Shown here: piece after piece, positions 18,965 through 26,593 of the stretch
Layout of the letters: each line of letters begins with the position of its first letter
How positions within the stretch are numbered: the first letter of the stretch is position 1
From: Pseudomonas frederiksbergensis
GTDB lineage: Bacteria; Pseudomonadota; Gammaproteobacteria; Pseudomonadales; Pseudomonadaceae
Direction of reading: 5' to 3'
NCBI RefSeq assembly: GCF_001952935.1
Contig: NZ_CP018319.1
Span: 4,608,001-4,672,000, forward strand
DNA: 64,000 bases
The notes under the pieces: generated by a model
What the model was told of the DNA's origin: nothing
Database searches by the model: none
What the model saw: the letters and a program-made list of their open reading frames with translations, nothing else
Translations under genes and position numbers: made by a program

Positions 18965-19756
18965 ATGACGTCGATTGCAAGTCGCGGCCTGACCCTGAGT
19001 TATCAGCGCCAGGTGATTATTGACGCGCTGGACATGCAACTGCCCAAGGGCAAGATCTCGGTACTTATTGGCAGTAACGGCTGCGGCAAAAGTACCTTGC
19101 TCAAATCCTTCGCACGACTGCTGAAACCGCAGCAAGGCTCGGTGATTCTCAACGGTGTGGATATCCAGCAAAAATCCACGGCGGCGGTGGCGCGCGAGTT
19201 GGCTATCCTGCCTCAGACACCAATGGCGCCCGAGGGCATCACCGTTCGCCAGCTCGTGGCTCTGGGTCGATACCCTTATCAGAGCTGGATGCAACAGTGG
19301 TCGGCCGAGGATGAAACCATGGTCAATCGCGCGCTGACGCAGACCAGTCTGCAAGCGCTGGCGGATCGGCCGGTGGATGCCTTGTCCGGCGGGCAGCGCC
19401 AGCGTGCGTGGATCGCCATGACCCTGGCCCAGGACACCGGCATCGTGCTGCTGGACGAGCCGACGACCTTCCTCGACCTGGCTCATCAGATTGAAGTGCT
19501 GGACCTGCTGCGCGACCTCAACCGGCTCGAGAACAAAACCATCATCATGGTGCTTCACGACCTCAATCTGGCCTGTCGTTATGCCGATCATATGGTCGCG
19601 GTGCATGAGCGTACGGCATTTGCCCAGGGCCGGCCTGAGGACGTCTTGACCCAAGCGCTGGTCAAAACCGTGTTCGACCTCAACTGCAGGATTATTCCTG
19701 ACCCGTTCTTTGGTACGCCGATGTGCATTCCGTTTGGTCGGGAATTGCCGCAATGA
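18965..19756 (+). CDS. cbrD: Siderophore ABC transporter ATPase (CbrD)
   Basis: 263 residues with all ABC motifs: Walker A GSNGCGKST (36-44), Q-loop in ILPQTP (81-86), signature LSGGQ (140-144), Walker B LLDEP (162-166) and H-loop MVLHD. FepC/FecE-like length. It drives import through CbrBC. The stop overlaps the next gene (ATGA at 19753). Confidence 0.92.
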   Translation: MTSIASRGLTLSYQRQVIIDALDMQLPKGKISVLIGSNGCGKSTLLKSFARLLKPQQGSVILNGVDIQQKSTAAVARELAILPQTPMAPEGITVRQLVALGRYPYQSWMQQWSAEDETMVNRALTQTSLQALADRPVDALSGGQRQRAWIAMTLAQDTGIVLLDEPTTFLDLAHQIEVLDLLRDLNRLENKTIIMVLHDLNLACRYADHMVAVHERTAFAQGRPEDVLTQALVKTVFDLNCRIIPDPFFGTPMCIPFGRELPQ

Positions 19757-20535
19757 ATCTGGCTCACCACTTCACCGCACACGAATGGAACGTGCTGGGC
19801 GGTGGCTTGCGGTTGAAGGACTGCGCCGAACGTGACCCATTACGATCGCTGATGGCTCGTGACCTGTTGCAGGAAGAGGTGTGCGAGCGTTTGCTGGACG
19901 CATTGAGCCCGGTCATTGGCTCACCGTCGCGGAAAATCACCGCCTCGCTGCTGGGCAAACGCCTGTCGTTCCTGGCCACCGGCGCCTGTTTGTACGCCAT
20001 GTCGGTGTACGACAAAGGGCTGCTGCTGACGCTGGACAACACGGTGGTCGAATACGGCCACGATGACGGGCTGTGGACGTCTTCTATGCCGCTGGCTCAT
20101 TCCCTTCCGTTGACGTACGGGGCAGGGGAGCGCGAAGCCTGGCGGGAAACCGTGGTGCAGTCACTGTTTGCCGGGCTGCTGAAGCCGCTGTGGCAAACCT
20201 TCAACCGGGTGAGTGGTGTTTCACGGCGCATCTTGTGGGAAAACACCGCCGTACGCGTGTATTCGTTGTATGAAAAACGCATGGCGAAAATCGACGAGCC
20301 GTCGGTGCGCGAGCGCTATGAAGCCGACTTCAGGTGGTTGCTGACCCAGGCAGAGCCTGCGTTATTCGGCCTCGATTACAACCCGCTGAGCCATTTCCGC
20401 CGACCGCCGACACTCGTCGACGAGGGGCAGCGCAGCATTCGCTTTCGACGAACCTGCTGCTTCTACTACCTGGCTACTGAGCCCGCTGAATATTGTTCGA
20501 CCTGCCCACTGCTGCGTCCGGGGAAATGCCGATGA
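19753..20535 (+). CDS. FhuF-like siderophore-iron reductase
   Basis: 260 residues. The C-terminal Cys-Cys-x11-Cys-x2-Cys (C235, C236, C248, C251) is the atypical [2Fe-2S] binding signature of FhuF-type ferric reductases, which usually have x10. The upstream part resembles the FhuF/NIS-synthetase C-terminal lobe. It would reduce the ferric siderophore in the cytoplasm to free the iron. It overlaps cbrD and the next gene, so it is part of the transport operon. This gene is not in the commonly described acs/cbr set. Confidence 0.8.
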   Translation: MNLAHHFTAHEWNVLGGGLRLKDCAERDPLRSLMARDLLQEEVCERLLDALSPVIGSPSRKITASLLGKRLSFLATGACLYAMSVYDKGLLLTLDNTVVEYGHDDGLWTSSMPLAHSLPLTYGAGEREAWRETVVQSLFAGLLKPLWQTFNRVSGVSRRILWENTAVRVYSLYEKRMAKIDEPSVRERYEADFRWLLTQAEPALFGLDYNPLSHFRRPPTLVDEGQRSIRFRRTCCFYYLATEPAEYCSTCPLLRPGKCR

Positions 20536-21170
20536 GTTATCAGATCAACCCTCGCCAGCAGCTCGTTACCCCGGAGTTGCTCAACGCCTACCAGTCGATC
20601 CCTTCGTCGACCATCGGCCACTTTTCCGATCGGGGCTTCCTGCGCGGGATCAAGCCGCTGTTCAACGACATCCGTATGGTCGGCACTGTCGTCACCGTCA
20701 AAGTCTTCCCGCCGGATGGCAGCATTTTGCGTGAAGTGCTGTTGCTGAGTGAGCCGGGCGACGTGCTGGTGATCGAGTGTGTGGGCGACGAGGAGTGTGG
20801 CTGTTGGGGCGAACTGCGCACCCTGGCCGGATTGATCAAAGGGTTGGCCGGGGTGGTGGTGTCGGGTGCGGTCACGGATGTCAGTGCATTGCGCCGCCAT
20901 GGGTTGCCGATCTTTTGCCGGGACGTCAGTTCGTACACGACTCGCGGCATTGGCGCTCATGGGGAAGTCAATCAGTCGATCAATGTGGGCGGGGTTCAGG
21001 TACAGCCTGGGGATCTGGCCGTTGGTGATGATGACGGTGTCTACATCCTTGAGGCCCGGCGTGCGGTCGAGCTGCTTCCCGAGCTCCTGGCCAAAGAGCA
21101 AATGGACCAGCAGCGCAGGGCCGAATTCTTGCAGAGGCTCAATCAGCGAAGGGCTGACTTCCCGAGCTGA
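20532..21170 (+). CDS. RraA-like / HMG-CHA aldolase-fold protein
   Basis: 212 residues, overlapping the FhuF-like gene by ATGA. The fold signature GELRTLAGLIKGLAGVVVSG (about 92-111) and the following GAVTDV match the RraA / 4-hydroxy-4-methyl-2-oxoglutarate aldolase family. In active aldolases the motif is R-D (Arg binds pyruvate, Asp binds the metal). Here Arg is replaced by Thr (T-D), so standard aldolase activity is doubtful. It is last in the operon before a strong terminator. A role in siderophore metabolism, or in handling a 2-oxo acid, is inference. Confidence 0.7.
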   Translation: MSYQINPRQQLVTPELLNAYQSIPSSTIGHFSDRGFLRGIKPLFNDIRMVGTVVTVKVFPPDGSILREVLLLSEPGDVLVIECVGDEECGCWGELRTLAGLIKGLAGVVVSGAVTDVSALRRHGLPIFCRDVSSYTTRGIGAHGEVNQSINVGGVQVQPGDLAVGDDDGVYILEARRAVELLPELLAKEQMDQQRRAEFLQRLNQRRADFPS

Positions 21171-21174
21171 AATG

Positions 21175-21206
21175 AAAAGGGGCAACTGTGCAGTTGCCCC
21201 TTTTTT
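21175..21206. terminator. Strong bidirectional terminator closing the siderophore operon
   Basis: A long perfect inverted repeat, AAAAGGGGCAACTG at 21175-21188 with its complement at 21191-21204, is flanked by A and T runs. It serves the + strand operon and the convergent oxidase gene. Confidence 0.9.
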
Positions 21207-21217
21207 GCGCCGGTCAG

Positions 21218-22501
21218 TCAGAAGCCGAGTTTGTCGCGCAATCCGTAATACCAGGCGCCTAACGCAGCGAATGGTGTGCGCAGCAGTTGTCCACCGGGGA
21301 ACGGGTAGTGGGGCAGGTCGGCAAACGCGTCGAAACGCTCGGCCTGACCACGCAACGCTTCGGCCAGGACCTTGCCTGCCAGGTGCGTATACGTCACGCC
21401 ATGGCCGCTGCAACCCTGGGAATAGTAGATGTTGTCGCCCAGGCGTCCGACTTGAGGAAGTCGCGACAAAGTCAGCAGGAAATTGCCGGTCCAGGCGTAA
21501 TCAATCTTCACGTCCTTGAGCTGAGGGAAGGCCTTGAGCATCTTCGGTCGAATGATCGCCTCGATATTCGCCGGATCCCGCGCGCCATATACCACGCCGC
21601 CGCCGAAGACCAAGCGCTTGTCTGCGGTCAAACGGTAATAGTCGAGCAGGTAGTTGCAGTCCTCGACGCAGTAATCCTGCGGCAACAGGCTCTTGGCCAA
21701 CGCTTCGCCCAAGGGCTCAGTGGTGATCACCTGAGTCCCGCAGGGCATCGATTTGGCGGCCAGTTCCGGCACCAGATTACCGAGATACGCGTTGCCCGCA
21801 ACGATGATGAACTTGGCCCTGACCTTGCCCTGAGGTGTATGCACTACCGGATTCGCGCCGCGCTCGATACGCACCGCCGGCGATTGCTCATAAATGGTGC
21901 CGCCCAGCGACTCCACAGCTGCCGCTTCGCCCAACACCAGGTTCAGCGGATGAATATGCCCGCCGCTCATGTCGAGCATGCCGCCGATGTATTGATCGCA
22001 CGCGACCACTTCACGGATGCGACGCTGATCCATCAGTTCAAGCTGCGTATGACCGAAGCGCTCCCAAAGGCGCTTCTGGGATTCCAGATGGCCCATCTGC
22101 TTGGCGGTAATGGCGGCGAATAAGCCACCGTCCTTCAAGTCGCACTGGATATTATATTTGGCAACCCGCTCACGAATGATCCGCCCACCTTCGAACGCCA
22201 TCTGCCCCAGCAACTGAGCCTGCTTGGGACCGACACTGCGCTCGATGACATCGATGTCGCGGCTATAACTGTTAACGATCTGACCACCGTTACGCCCAGA
22301 CGCACCAAAACCTACCTTCGCCGCTTCAAGCACCGTGACCCGAAAACCGTTTTCCAGCAGAAACAGGGCGGAGGACAGACCGGTGTAACCGGCACCGATC
22401 ACACAGACGTCAGTCTCTACGTCATCCTGCAACGCCGGGCGCGGCGGAACCGCATTGGCCGATGCGGCGTAATAGGATTCCGGGTAGGGGGTGTTCGCCA
22501 T
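21218..22501 (-). CDS. FAD-dependent amine oxidoreductase, PuuB (gamma-glutamylputrescine oxidase)-like
   Basis: 427 residues. The N-terminal dinucleotide motif VCVIGAGYTGLSSALFLLE (about 32-50) binds FAD. GFGASGRNGGQ is a DAO-family flavin contact. The C-terminal YYSQGCSGHGVTYTHLAGK is typical of PuuB/glycine-oxidase-like enzymes. The probable reaction is oxidative deamination of gamma-glutamylputrescine or a similar amine. No polyamine genes are adjacent, so the substrate is uncertain. It starts at ATG 22501 with AGAGG seven bases upstream. Confidence 0.8.
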   Translation of the reverse strand: MANTPYPESYYAASANAVPPRPALQDDVETDVCVIGAGYTGLSSALFLLENGFRVTVLEAAKVGFGASGRNGGQIVNSYSRDIDVIERSVGPKQAQLLGQMAFEGGRIIRERVAKYNIQCDLKDGGLFAAITAKQMGHLESQKRLWERFGHTQLELMDQRRIREVVACDQYIGGMLDMSGGHIHPLNLVLGEAAAVESLGGTIYEQSPAVRIERGANPVVHTPQGKVRAKFIIVAGNAYLGNLVPELAAKSMPCGTQVITTEPLGEALAKSLLPQDYCVEDCNYLLDYYRLTADKRLVFGGGVVYGARDPANIEAIIRPKMLKAFPQLKDVKIDYAWTGNFLLTLSRLPQVGRLGDNIYYSQGCSGHGVTYTHLAGKVLAEALRGQAERFDAFADLPHYPFPGGQLLRTPFAALGAWYYGLRDKLGF

Positions 22502-22643
22502 CCTGCAGCCTCTGTTTAATATATTTTACGAGTTGTATGATCCTACCCGAGATAAAAATCGGCCGCCAGCCACCGCAAAATCTTCTTTGCAGCCGCAAAA
22601 TTAAATATTTTGCATATTCATAGGGTTAGCTCGAAAAAAGGTG

Positions 22644-22671
22644 TTGACACCCCTTCGAAATTCCGTAGAAT
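22644..22671 (+). promoter_or_regulatory. Sigma-70 promoter of tRNA-Val(GAC)
   Basis: TTGACA (22644-22649) and TAGAAT (22666-22671) are 16 bases apart, and a GC-rich discriminator (TGCCGCC) follows. It ends 13 bases before the tRNA. This fits a stringently regulated stable-RNA promoter. Confidence 0.75.
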
Positions 22672-22684
22672 GCCGCCTCACAGC

Positions 22685-22761
22685 AGGCACGTAGCTCAGT
22701 TGGTTAGAGCACCACCTTGACATGGTGGGGGTCGTTGGTTCGAGTCCAATCGCGCCTACCA
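22685..22761 (+). tRNA. tRNA-Val (anticodon GAC) with an acceptor-stem mismatch
   Basis: 77 nt, anticodon loop TTGACAT (GAC), encoded CCA at 22759-22761. The acceptor strand AGGCACG pairs with CGCGCCT except for A5 opposite C68. The expected base at position 5 is G. Everything else pairs normally. Confidence 0.92.
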
Positions 22762-22791
22762 AACAAAATCCGCTCTGCTGGGCGGTCTAGA

Positions 22792-22820
22792 AGGGCTCAC
22801 CGAAAGGTGGGCCCTTTTTT
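22792..22820 (+). terminator. Rho-independent terminator after tRNA-Val(GAC)
   Basis: A 10-bp stem (22792-22801 with 22806-22815) closes a GAAA loop and is followed by a T-run to 22820. Confidence 0.88.
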
Positions 22821-22980
22821 GTTGTCTGCGATTTGCAAAACTTTTGCAAAACTCCCACCTCAAAACGCCAACTCAACGCCCACCGCCAGGCAGGCTTTGG
22901 ATTTGGCTTGTTGTATCTACCCTGTGAATCATTCAGCGGTCTCACGGTCATATCGCTGACTTTGCATTCAGGGCGTTCAA

Positions 22981-23223
22981 ATGAAGCGTGCAGTAATAAT
23001 GTTCATGGTTATTTCAGGTTCTCTCCTGCTGGGAGGCTGTGGGCCTCACTGGGACGACGGAGAAAGGTACGGTCGAGATCGTGATCGAGATCATGATTAC
23101 CGTCGTGGATACGACCGCGGATATGACGATGATCGCGGGTATGACCGCCGATATGATCGTCGTGACCATGATCATGGGTATGACCGCAATCGTGATCGTG
23201 ATCGTGACGATAGAGACGACTGA
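22981..23223 (+). CDS. Small Asp/Arg/Tyr-rich lipoprotein
   Basis: 80 residues. A short signal with lipobox LLLGGC puts the lipidated Cys at residue 20. The mature part is almost wholly Arg, Asp, Tyr and Gly in imperfect repeats (RDRD, RGYDRGYDDD, YDRRDHD). Low complexity gives a near-periodic DNA pattern (GATCGTGAC-like units). It is likely disordered and exposed in the periplasm. No family function is known to me. Confidence 0.65.
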   Translation: MKRAVIMFMVISGSLLLGGCGPHWDDGERYGRDRDRDHDYRRGYDRGYDDDRGYDRRYDRRDHDHGYDRNRDRDRDDRDD

Positions 23224-23348
23224 AGGCGCTGGCCATCGGCCCTCGGACCGGTCAATGACCGCCCGGTTTGCCGATCAGCTTCAGCGGCACGGATTGCCAG
23301 TGATTCAGGCGTAAGATAGCGGTGCTACCTCATCAAAAGGAGCCGCAT

Positions 23349-23543
23349 ATGATCGCCGACCAAATGAACAAGCAGGTATCTGAGGACAGAGCTGTTTGGG
23401 ATCAATACTTCTGCGCTGCGTTGATTGCGGAAAGCAATTTGACGGCACCGGTTGTAGGAGGCGCTACGCATGAAGACAGGCAGAACCTGTTGATTGAAAG
23501 GGCCAAAGCTCTCGCCGACAAGATGATGGAAAACAGAAAATAA
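23349..23543 (+). CDS. Small hypothetical protein (64 aa)
   Basis: It starts at ATG 23349 behind a clear AAGGAG site. It is soluble and charged, with a predicted helical C-terminus (NLLIERAKALADKMMENRK). A hairpin terminator follows directly. I recognise no family. Confidence 0.7.
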   Translation: MIADQMNKQVSEDRAVWDQYFCAALIAESNLTAPVVGGATHEDRQNLLIERAKALADKMMENRK

Positions 23544-23545
23544 CC

Positions 23546-23573
23546 AGAGCCCAGCCATCGCGCTGGGCTCTTC
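23546..23573 (+). terminator. Probable terminator after the 64-aa gene
   Basis: A 10-bp stem AGAGCCCAGC/GCTGGGCTCT (23546-23555 with 23562-23571) follows the stop by two bases. The T-run is short. Confidence 0.65.
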
Positions 23574-23688
23574 ACATCAGGATCTCGTGCAAGACGATGC
23601 TGGAGTGCTGAAACAGGTAATCATGAGGGGTGAGTTGGCGGTCAATCGCGTACTGGATAACCACAAGCCTGGGCAGTCGCCCGGCACT

Positions 23689-23715
23689 GTAACGAGGGGA
23701 TAGCCCCCTCGTTAC
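23689..23715. repeat. Strong isolated inverted repeat in an intergenic region
   Basis: GTAACGAGGGG (23689-23699) pairs with the complement ending GTTAC at 23715, with a short loop. Neither side has a T-run, so it is not a classical terminator. The flanks 23574-23807 hold no convincing gene. Confidence 0.45.
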
Positions 23716-23807
23716 AAATGTTGCATGAAGAGCATGAATCACTACTGGCGTGGTTCATCTCAACACCGTCGGACCTGCTTGGTAGGCCCTACCAACTAAA
23801 ACCAATC

Positions 23808-24020
23808 TTACTTGGCGTTCAACTTCTTCAGCTCTTCATAAGTCGCCGACTGTACAAACCAGAAGCCGGAGATGATGCACCACGTCAGGGTGCCGGTAAT
23901 GAAGACGCCTGCCCCGGACCAGAAGCCCTGAACGAAGATCATGACCACTGCGACGATCCAGATAACGGCCAGTGCGACGTACAGAACAACGTTGTTTACG
24001 CCAATTACGAACTCTTTCAC
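23808..24020 (-). CDS. Small two-span membrane protein (70 aa)
   Basis: A GTG start at 24020 after AGGGAA is preferred; the frame is open to 24080. Two hydrophobic helices (VVLYVALAVIWIVAVVMIFV and the segment around ITGTLTWCIISGFWFV) are followed by a short charged tail EELKKLNAK. It resembles small inner-membrane proteins found widely in Pseudomonas. The function is unknown. Confidence 0.65.
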   Translation of the reverse strand: MKEFVIGVNNVVLYVALAVIWIVAVVMIFVQGFWSGAGVFITGTLTWCIISGFWFVQSATYEELKKLNAK

Positions 24021-24192
24021 GTCTATTCCCTTTTGAATGTTTATCCTCTGGCTCCTTACGCAAGGGCCAGTGGGCGGCATGATAGGGAGATAGCTGGCTC
24101 TTCGCCAGTCATGTCACGGCCTGCGGGCAGATTTCCAGATTCTGGACTACTACTGACAAGCCCGTTTCCTTGTCCCTGTCTGGAGCATACCT

Positions 24193-24648
24193 ATGCTGTT
24201 TCACTGGTTTCTTGCGGCGATCCACCTCTTGGCTGTTGCCTTGGGCCTTTGGGCGGTGCTCACCCGAGGGACGGCGTTAAGCCGCCTGGCCGTCGGTACG
24301 GCGCCGGTTCGCAACGTGCTGGTTGCCGATAACGTATGGGGCATCTGTGCGGGTATTTTGCTGATCACAGGTTTGATGCGTGTCTTCGGCGGGTACGAAA
24401 AAGGCACCGACTATTACCTTCATCAGCCATTGTTCCATTTGAAGATGACGCTGTTCGTGATCATTCTGCTGCTTGAAGTGGTACCCATGATCACCTTGAT
24501 CAAGTGGCGGATCGCCTTGGGCAAGGGCGCTTCGATTGACCAGGGCCGAGCCAGGCTGTTTGCACGCATCAGTCATGTCGAAGGGCTGTTGTTGATGTTG
24601 ATGGTGATTGCAGCCACCGGCATGGCGCGCGGTGTGACCTTCGGCTAA
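24193..24648 (+). CDS. DUF2214 family membrane protein
   Basis: 151 residues with four hydrophobic segments (HWFLAAIHLLAVALGLWAVL; WGICAGILLITGLMRVF; LKMTLFVIILLLEVVPMITL; EGLLLMLMVIAATGMARG). HxxxA and HPLFHLKM histidines lie at membrane edges, as in this family. It sits in the inner membrane. The role is unknown and it stands alone here. Confidence 0.8.
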   Translation: MLFHWFLAAIHLLAVALGLWAVLTRGTALSRLAVGTAPVRNVLVADNVWGICAGILLITGLMRVFGGYEKGTDYYLHQPLFHLKMTLFVIILLLEVVPMITLIKWRIALGKGASIDQGRARLFARISHVEGLLLMLMVIAATGMARGVTFG

Positions 24649-24828
24649 GAACGGCGGGATTCGTCGGGGTTAAAGCGAATAATATGACAGTCACGGCGTG
24701 GCCGAAGCCGGTAGCATCGGCTTCACGTAATGGGGGGAGGAGGCGAGTGCCCAGCAAAATGCCGAGCATGAATCTTTAGCCAGCCATTGCGCTGTAACGA
24801 ACGGGCTGGCTACTGACTGCAACAGGAT

Positions 24829-25023
24829 TCAGGGAGTCTGCGGTTTGTCTGGAGCAGTGAGGCCAGCCTGAATGCGCTGATAGATTTCTTCGCGATGAAC
24901 CGCAACGTCTTTCGGGGCATTGATGCCAATTCTGACTTGCTGGCCGCTAACGCCCAGAATGGTGATCGTAATGTCATCACCAATATTTATGCTTTCACCG
25001 ACTTTGCGGGTGAGTATCAGCAT
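24829..25023 (-). CDS. rsmE: CsrA-family post-transcriptional regulator, RsmE type
   Basis: 64 residues from ATG 25023 behind AGGAG. It begins MLILTRKVGESI; VRIGINAPKDVAVHREEIY contains the RNA-binding VHREE segment with the conserved Arg. The dimeric CsrA fold binds ANGGA sites in leaders and represses translation; small RNAs of the RsmY/RsmZ type titrate it. The C-terminal QAGLTAPDKPQTP and INIGDD segment match RsmE rather than RsmA of the P. fluorescens group. In the Gac/Rsm pathway it controls secondary metabolism and exoproducts. Confidence 0.92.
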   Translation of the reverse strand: MLILTRKVGESINIGDDITITILGVSGQQVRIGINAPKDVAVHREEIYQRIQAGLTAPDKPQTP

Positions 25024-25273
25024 GGTCTTCTCCTTGATTGCTTTGTAGGGCACCTGATTCGGACAGTGCAGAGGTCGGTGGTATCTATAGATTAGTGCGA
25101 AGTCTCATGGTTTGGGTGCCTCTTTCTGACGCGCAGATGCTGCATTAATTCCCAAGGCGTAACTATACAGAGGCCGCAACCATCATTCTCGTTGTTTTAA
25201 GCCCATTTTGCGGCACTCGGGAAGTATTCATGGATGCTAAAATCGCCGCTTTAAGCATTCTGAGGGACGCGTT

Positions 25274-25639
25274 GTGCGCAAAATGGTCTTGGTAATTGCG
25301 GTATTGGCGCTGGCGGGATGCGGTGAGGGCAAGAGTGTTGACGCGCAAAAGCCGCAACCGGCAGCCGCGACTGCACCTTCGGTGGTGTCCGGGCCGCAAT
25401 GGGATCTGGAAGTTCGAGGCGAAACACCTCAGGCGGTCAGCGATTTGAGCGGCTGGCTGATTGAGCACAGTTTCGTTTCCAATATCGTCAAGGAAAATGG
25501 AAAGACCCGGATTCTGCTCGGGCCATTCAGTTCGAGAGCCGAGGCCGAGGCCAAACAGACAGAAGTGCGCGCGGCGCTCACCCGGGCGAAGAAACAGAAC
25601 ATCGAATTGCTGGTCGTCGACCATCCCGTAGCCCAGTAG
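25274..25639 (+). CDS. Lipoprotein with SPOR-like domain
   Basis: 121 residues from GTG 25274 (TGAGGG seven bases upstream) or ATG 25283. A lipobox VLALAGC gives the lipidated Cys. The rest (about 45-118) has a SPOR-like beta-alpha-beta layout with LGPFSSRAEAEAKQTEVRA, a hallmark of SPOR repeats that bind denuded peptidoglycan. A periplasmic envelope role is inferred. No neighbour helps. Confidence 0.65.
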   Translation: MRKMVLVIAVLALAGCGEGKSVDAQKPQPAAATAPSVVSGPQWDLEVRGETPQAVSDLSGWLIEHSFVSNIVKENGKTRILLGPFSSRAEAEAKQTEVRAALTRAKKQNIELLVVDHPVAQ

Positions 25640-25670
25640 CAATCCTTTTCCAGGCGCAGTCCTCATTTGA

Positions 25671-25842
25671 TGCGTGACGCTCTGGGAAACGGCCGAATCT
25701 GCCCGTGATGGCTTCTACGGCTGGATCGCCGTGGAGATGGTTTCAGTGATGAGCCTGCGCAAATCTGATCAAGGAATACGGCATTGCCAGGAAGTCACTC
25801 AGCCTGATGGGCTACTGGCGCTACCACAAAGCGGGCGGTTAG
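25671..25842 (+). pseudogene. Remnant of a siderophore-interacting (SIP/ViuB) flavin reductase
   Basis: One frame reads DGFYGWIAVEMVSVMSLR, then breaks near 25767; the next frame continues LIKEYGIARKSLSLMGYWRY to TAG 25840. Joined, this matches the C-terminal end of siderophore-interacting proteins (W-A-x-E ... LRR ... GYWR). No N-terminal FAD domain is present, so it is a 5'-truncated, frameshifted scar. The family call is from memory of motif shape. Confidence 0.5.
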
Positions 25843-25850
25843 AAACGAAC

Positions 25851-25882
25851 AAAGGCCTCGGATATCAAACCCGAGGCCTTTT
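25851..25882. terminator. Bidirectional terminator
   Basis: AAAGGCCTCGG (25851-25861) pairs with CCGAGGCCTTT (25871-25881). T-rich ends lie on both strands. It probably serves the - strand endonuclease gene. Confidence 0.8.
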
Positions 25883-25899
25883 GTGTTTTCAGCGAGCGC

Positions 25900-26589
25900 T
25901 TAACCGCAGGCTTTCATATCGACGGGGCCGACAAACTCGTTGCCGCGTCCCATGACGCACCCCACGCTTTGGTTACGCTGTCGTTCCCAGGCCTCTACTG
26001 GATAGGTTTTATTCCAGGCTTCGTAGAGCTGTCGATCCTGTTTCGACAGGCGCAAACCATATTGCTTGCTCATGTAGAAATACGTCCGGGCGATCATGCC
26101 GCGTATGGACGGGCGGGGCATGACCTTCTTCGCCTTGAAGTCGACCTGGGTCAGGCACGAGCCATATTGGCCCGACTGCACCGGCAACCAGCCGAAACTG
26201 AAGTTGCTGCGATCGCCATTCACTTCACCAATGCTCGGCACCAGGTTGTGCAGGTCGGCTTCGGCTTTCTGATAGGCCGGATCGTAACGCGTGCAGTTCT
26301 TGCGTCCGCCTTCTTGCCAGCACTGACGCTGATGGCCAATCTGCCAGGCCGGAACAATGTGCTCCCATTCGATGCGGGAAGCGCGCTTGGCGTTTTTACG
26401 CGGTACATAACCGCAGGCTGCGAGGTTGACCTTGTTGCCGGTGTATTTGCATCCGCAATAGAACTCTGTGGATTGCGGTGCGTAGAGCTTCCAGGCCACT
26501 TTCTTGGCTTCGTTGAAAGTGCGCGGGGCGCCAGCCTGGGCGCCGACGGTGATGAACAGAAACAGCAAAGCAAACCAGCGGACACTCAT
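25900..26589 (-). CDS. endA: Secreted endonuclease I (EndA/Vvn family)
   Basis: 229 residues from ATG 26589. A signal peptide of about 19 residues ends VGAQA/GA. The His-Me finger nuclease core is RIEWEHIVPAWQIG (catalytic His) and DLHNLVPSIGEVNGDRSN with metal-ligand Asn. Several Cys suggest disulphides, as in Vvn and EndA. It degrades DNA in the periplasm or outside the cell. It lies four bases after the DUF1654 gene stop and probably shares its SOS-type promoter. Confidence 0.9.
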   Translation of the reverse strand: MSVRWFALLFLFITVGAQAGAPRTFNEAKKVAWKLYAPQSTEFYCGCKYTGNKVNLAACGYVPRKNAKRASRIEWEHIVPAWQIGHQRQCWQEGGRKNCTRYDPAYQKAEADLHNLVPSIGEVNGDRSNFSFGWLPVQSGQYGSCLTQVDFKAKKVMPRPSIRGMIARTYFYMSKQYGLRLSKQDRQLYEAWNKTYPVEAWERQRNQSVGCVMGRGNEFVGPVDMKACG

Positions 26590-26593
26590 TGAC

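Noticed and set aside
22822..22980. Old integration scar after tRNA-Val (TTTGCAAAACTTTTGCAAAAC)
   Set aside because: A suggestive short repeat only; no integrase or tRNA duplicate supports it.
23060..23223. Quasi-periodic repeats that might be a CRISPR or tandem array
   Set aside because: They encode a low-complexity Arg/Asp/Tyr lipoprotein; no conserved repeat-spacer structure.
24778..24811. Terminator of rsmE
   Set aside because: AGCCAGCC and GGCTGGCT can pair, but the loop is long and neither strand has a T-run.
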